Shown one piece after another: positions 61,974-64,000 of a DNA stretch of 64,000 bases; position 1 is the stretch's first letter, and each line of letters opens with the position of its first letter. Both the position numbers and the translations under genes were made by a program. Origin of the DNA: Aurelia coerulea (lineage: Eukaryota; Cnidaria; Scyphozoa; Semaeostomeae; Ulmaridae); NCBI GenBank assembly GCA_039566865.1, contig CM076945.1:7987501-8051500 (forward strand). The letters run 5' to 3'. The notes beneath the pieces are model-generated. The model was given only the letters and a program-made list of their open reading frames with translations. It made no database searches and was not told the DNA's origin.

Positions 61974-62528
61974 AACAAGGACAGATTTGGTAAGACAATA
62001 GCACGAGTTGGTTTTGATTGACACTGCAATTCAAAGCGATTAGCGACTGCAGACAAAGGAGATTCTCCCAATCATAAATTGAAAACAAACAAAGCCGCAA
62101 AAGTTTCTCTGAAACCCAAGTAGCTAGCGCGCTCATTGTGCATTCCAGAAATTGTTTTTAAGAGGAAACATGAGTATATATCGAAAGGAGAAGGATATAT
62201 CTACACATCTACCGCGGGCATTTTATTTCTTTGGTTCAGAAGCTGAGCAGTAAGTGATTTGATTACACCCAAAATGATAAGAGATTTGAATCGCTTCCCA
62301 ATCGACTTTTGAAACAAATGAATTAAATGTCCGTAGCAGATGTGTGGATGTATCCTTCTTTTTTCGATCTATCCTCATGTTTGTTCTTAGAAACAATTTC
62401 TGGAATGCACAACGATTGAGCTAGCTACCTGGGTTTCAGAGAATCTCTTGCGGCTTGGCTTGTTTAGATTATCTGGTTGAGAGAATTTCCTTTGTCTGCG
62501 ATCGATAATTGCTTTGAATTGAGGTGTC
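61974..62528. mobile_element. Mutator-like foldback, copy D, right end lost
   Basis: It starts AACAAGGACAGATTTGGTAA and follows copy A through the palindrome centre. It stops at GAGGTGTC, where another foldback begins, so the terminal about 70 bp and the target duplication are missing. Confidence 0.8.
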
Positions 62529-62546
62529 TATAGGAGTTACCATGGA

Positions 62547-63643
62547 TGAAAGAAGACTGTTAACTCCTGTGAGAGAACAATAACCAATAACCATTGATAC
62601 AATTTTAGAGACACACTGAATCCTCTGTGCCCCACAAATGATGGTGTTGAGGACACGGAGCACTTTTTGCTGCACTGCCATGCTTACGATGCATACAGGA
62701 GAGATCTTCTCGATAGTGTAAACGCAACGTTGCAACCGTACGGTTTGTCAAATCATTCAAACGCGCTATTACTTGAAATGATGCTGTATGGTAATGAAAG
62801 GTTTTCTGTTGATTCTAATACAGAGATTCTCAAGGCAACTTTAAAATACATAAATGCAACACAACGCTTTGAATAAAATGATGCTACTAATGATTAGCTG
62901 CTGCTACCTGCAAGGGGGACGTAATTTTAAGTTCCTTATCGTTGGTGTTTCTTTTCCTTGTAAATTCTGTTTCGCATCGGAGGTCGGGCATTTTGCTTGC
63001 CTTGGCCGGTGGCGGGTGAGTTGCGCTCGTGGCATCAATAAATTCATCGCGGTTGCGATGGGTATGTTGGTGCTGCGGGCGCGGCTCGTTTATTGTTGGT
63101 TGGGGTGGATGGAGTGCCTGGCATCTGGTGTGAAACAGAATATAGTATAGTATCTTTTAATTTATAAATGTTCGTGGTGTGACTGTATACAGTTTAATGT
63201 TTCGTGTTTTTAGCTATTGGCCATGGGGTAGTCATTGTCTTTCGCTCCCCATGGTATCGTTCCTGTAGTGTCGTATAGTAATTAGAATTAGGTATAGTAG
63301 AATGTAAAATATATTGTAAGATTTAATATTTGAATATAAAAAAAAAACAATAACCAGAATAGACCTGTAACTAGAGAGAAACCTGTTGAGTCCTGTAAAA
63401 GAAAACCGAGTTAATTTTAAAACCTGAAAGGAAAGAAATGAATTAGTAACTCACAAGTAACTGCAATAAAGAGCAACGTTGAATAACCCAAAACGCGTTT
63501 CGTCGCACACTCATTATCCGAAGAACAAATTAACGATACAGACAGGCCACTTTTTTACCTGACGAACAATCAACAGATTTCTCTCTTGTTACAGGTTTAT
63601 TCTGGTTATTGTTCTTTACATAGGAGTTCACAGTCTTCTTTCT
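62547..63643. mobile_element. Foldback element split by a LINE insertion
   Basis: The left arm GAAAGAAGACTGTTAACTCC (62547 onward) continues after the LINE at 63357 (GAATAGACCTGTAACTAGAG). The right arm 63578-63643 is its reverse complement, including TTATTCTGGTTATTGTTCTT spanning the insertion point. Confidence 0.78.
62587..63345 (+). pseudogene. LINE 3' end, 5'-truncated, with 11-bp target duplication
   Basis: Coding from 62601 to a stop at 62874 gives the LINE C-terminal zinc-knuckle region (PLCPTNDG...EDTEHFLLHCHAY...RRDLL). About 470 bp of 3' untranslated sequence and a short A-rich tail follow. AACAATAACCA is duplicated at 62576-62586 and 63346-63356, a perfect target-primed insertion signature. 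The short frames around 62.7 and 62.9 kb belong to this remnant or are spurious. Confidence 0.9.
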
Positions 63644-63788
63644 ACAGATTACGGTGTTTTGTTGCATTTATGGGTTTAATACGATGAGTCCGTTATTAAG
63701 ATTATTTTCAAATTTTGTACCGCAAATCATTTGGTTGCATATATTCCAAGCTTGCAGACGATCTACGATTAAAGATGGCTTACTATAC
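63357..63788. other. Foldback right part and iGluR B intron 3 sequence
   Basis: After the foldback ends near 63643, the sequence from about 63745 matches gene A intron 3 just outside its exon 3 donor (AAGATGGCTTACTATACC). Confidence 0.6.
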
Positions 63789-64000
63789 CTTTGGGTCGTA
63801 TAATCCTGTGACAATGGGCGTCTCATCAAGTACAACTAGAAAGCTGATCAAATTTGCTGAATACCCGCACACAATCATGATTGAGACGAATGATATAAGA
63901 ATCATTGCTACATGACTTCCATGTGATACTGGTTTATCATCAATGATTTCACCACCAAAGAAAATACCCCACATATATGTCATATTTGTTTTAAACTTGA
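63789..64000 (-). CDS. iGluR exon 3, partial (pore, M3), probably gene B
   Basis: 212 bases nearly identical to the end of gene A exon 3, with the same donor (CAAAG/GTATAG). The sequence runs out of the window upstream. The gate motif here is GYSANLISF, closer to the canonical SYTANLAAF than gene A. It is on the minus strand with exons 37007-37164 and 36346-36748 downstream, with compatible phase 0. Confidence 0.9.

Overview
The window is from an AT-rich nuclear genome of an animal. The evidence is spliced genes with GT-AG introns, two ionotropic glutamate receptor (iGluR) genes, a kynurenine-pathway dioxygenase gene, CR1/jockey-type LINEs, and very dense non-autonomous DNA transposons. A marine invertebrate, perhaps a cnidarian, fits, but nothing here proves it. 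No prokaryotic features are present.

Layout. 1-19 kb is almost entirely mobile DNA: foldback elements, TA-flanked MITEs, two LINE fragments, a miniature LTR element sitting inside a LINE, and hAT-like MITEs with 8-bp target duplications. 19.2-25.4 kb holds four plus-strand exons of 3-hydroxyanthranilate 3,4-dioxygenase (HAAO). They splice in frame, but the C-terminal exons are not found. 26.7-34.6 kb holds a complete minus-strand iGluR gene (gene A): five exons, 780 codons, every splice phase matching. Its introns hold a LINE, several MITEs and a (CAT)n microsatellite.

36.3-37.2 kb holds the last two exons of a second iGluR (gene B). The matching exon 3 lies at the far right edge (63.79-64.00 kb, running out of the window). 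If they are one gene, intron 3 has grown from about 1.0 kb in gene A to about 26.6 kb. That intron would contain a nested plus-strand gene (about 47.4-54.7 kb). Its 1026-codon last exon encodes a transposase-like region, a RING-like zinc domain and a cysteine-peptidase-like C-terminus. The intron would also contain a 30-copy, 202-bp satellite (55.16-61.19 kb) with higher-order repeat structure, inverted MITE pairs and a LINE nested in a foldback element.

Only HAAO, iGluR A, iGluR B and perhaps the 47-54 kb gene look like cellular or domesticated genes. Most other open frames are transposon remnants or chance. The paralogous iGluR segments also serve as a natural control: gene B keeps the empty TA target site of a 1.2-kb element that sits in gene A.
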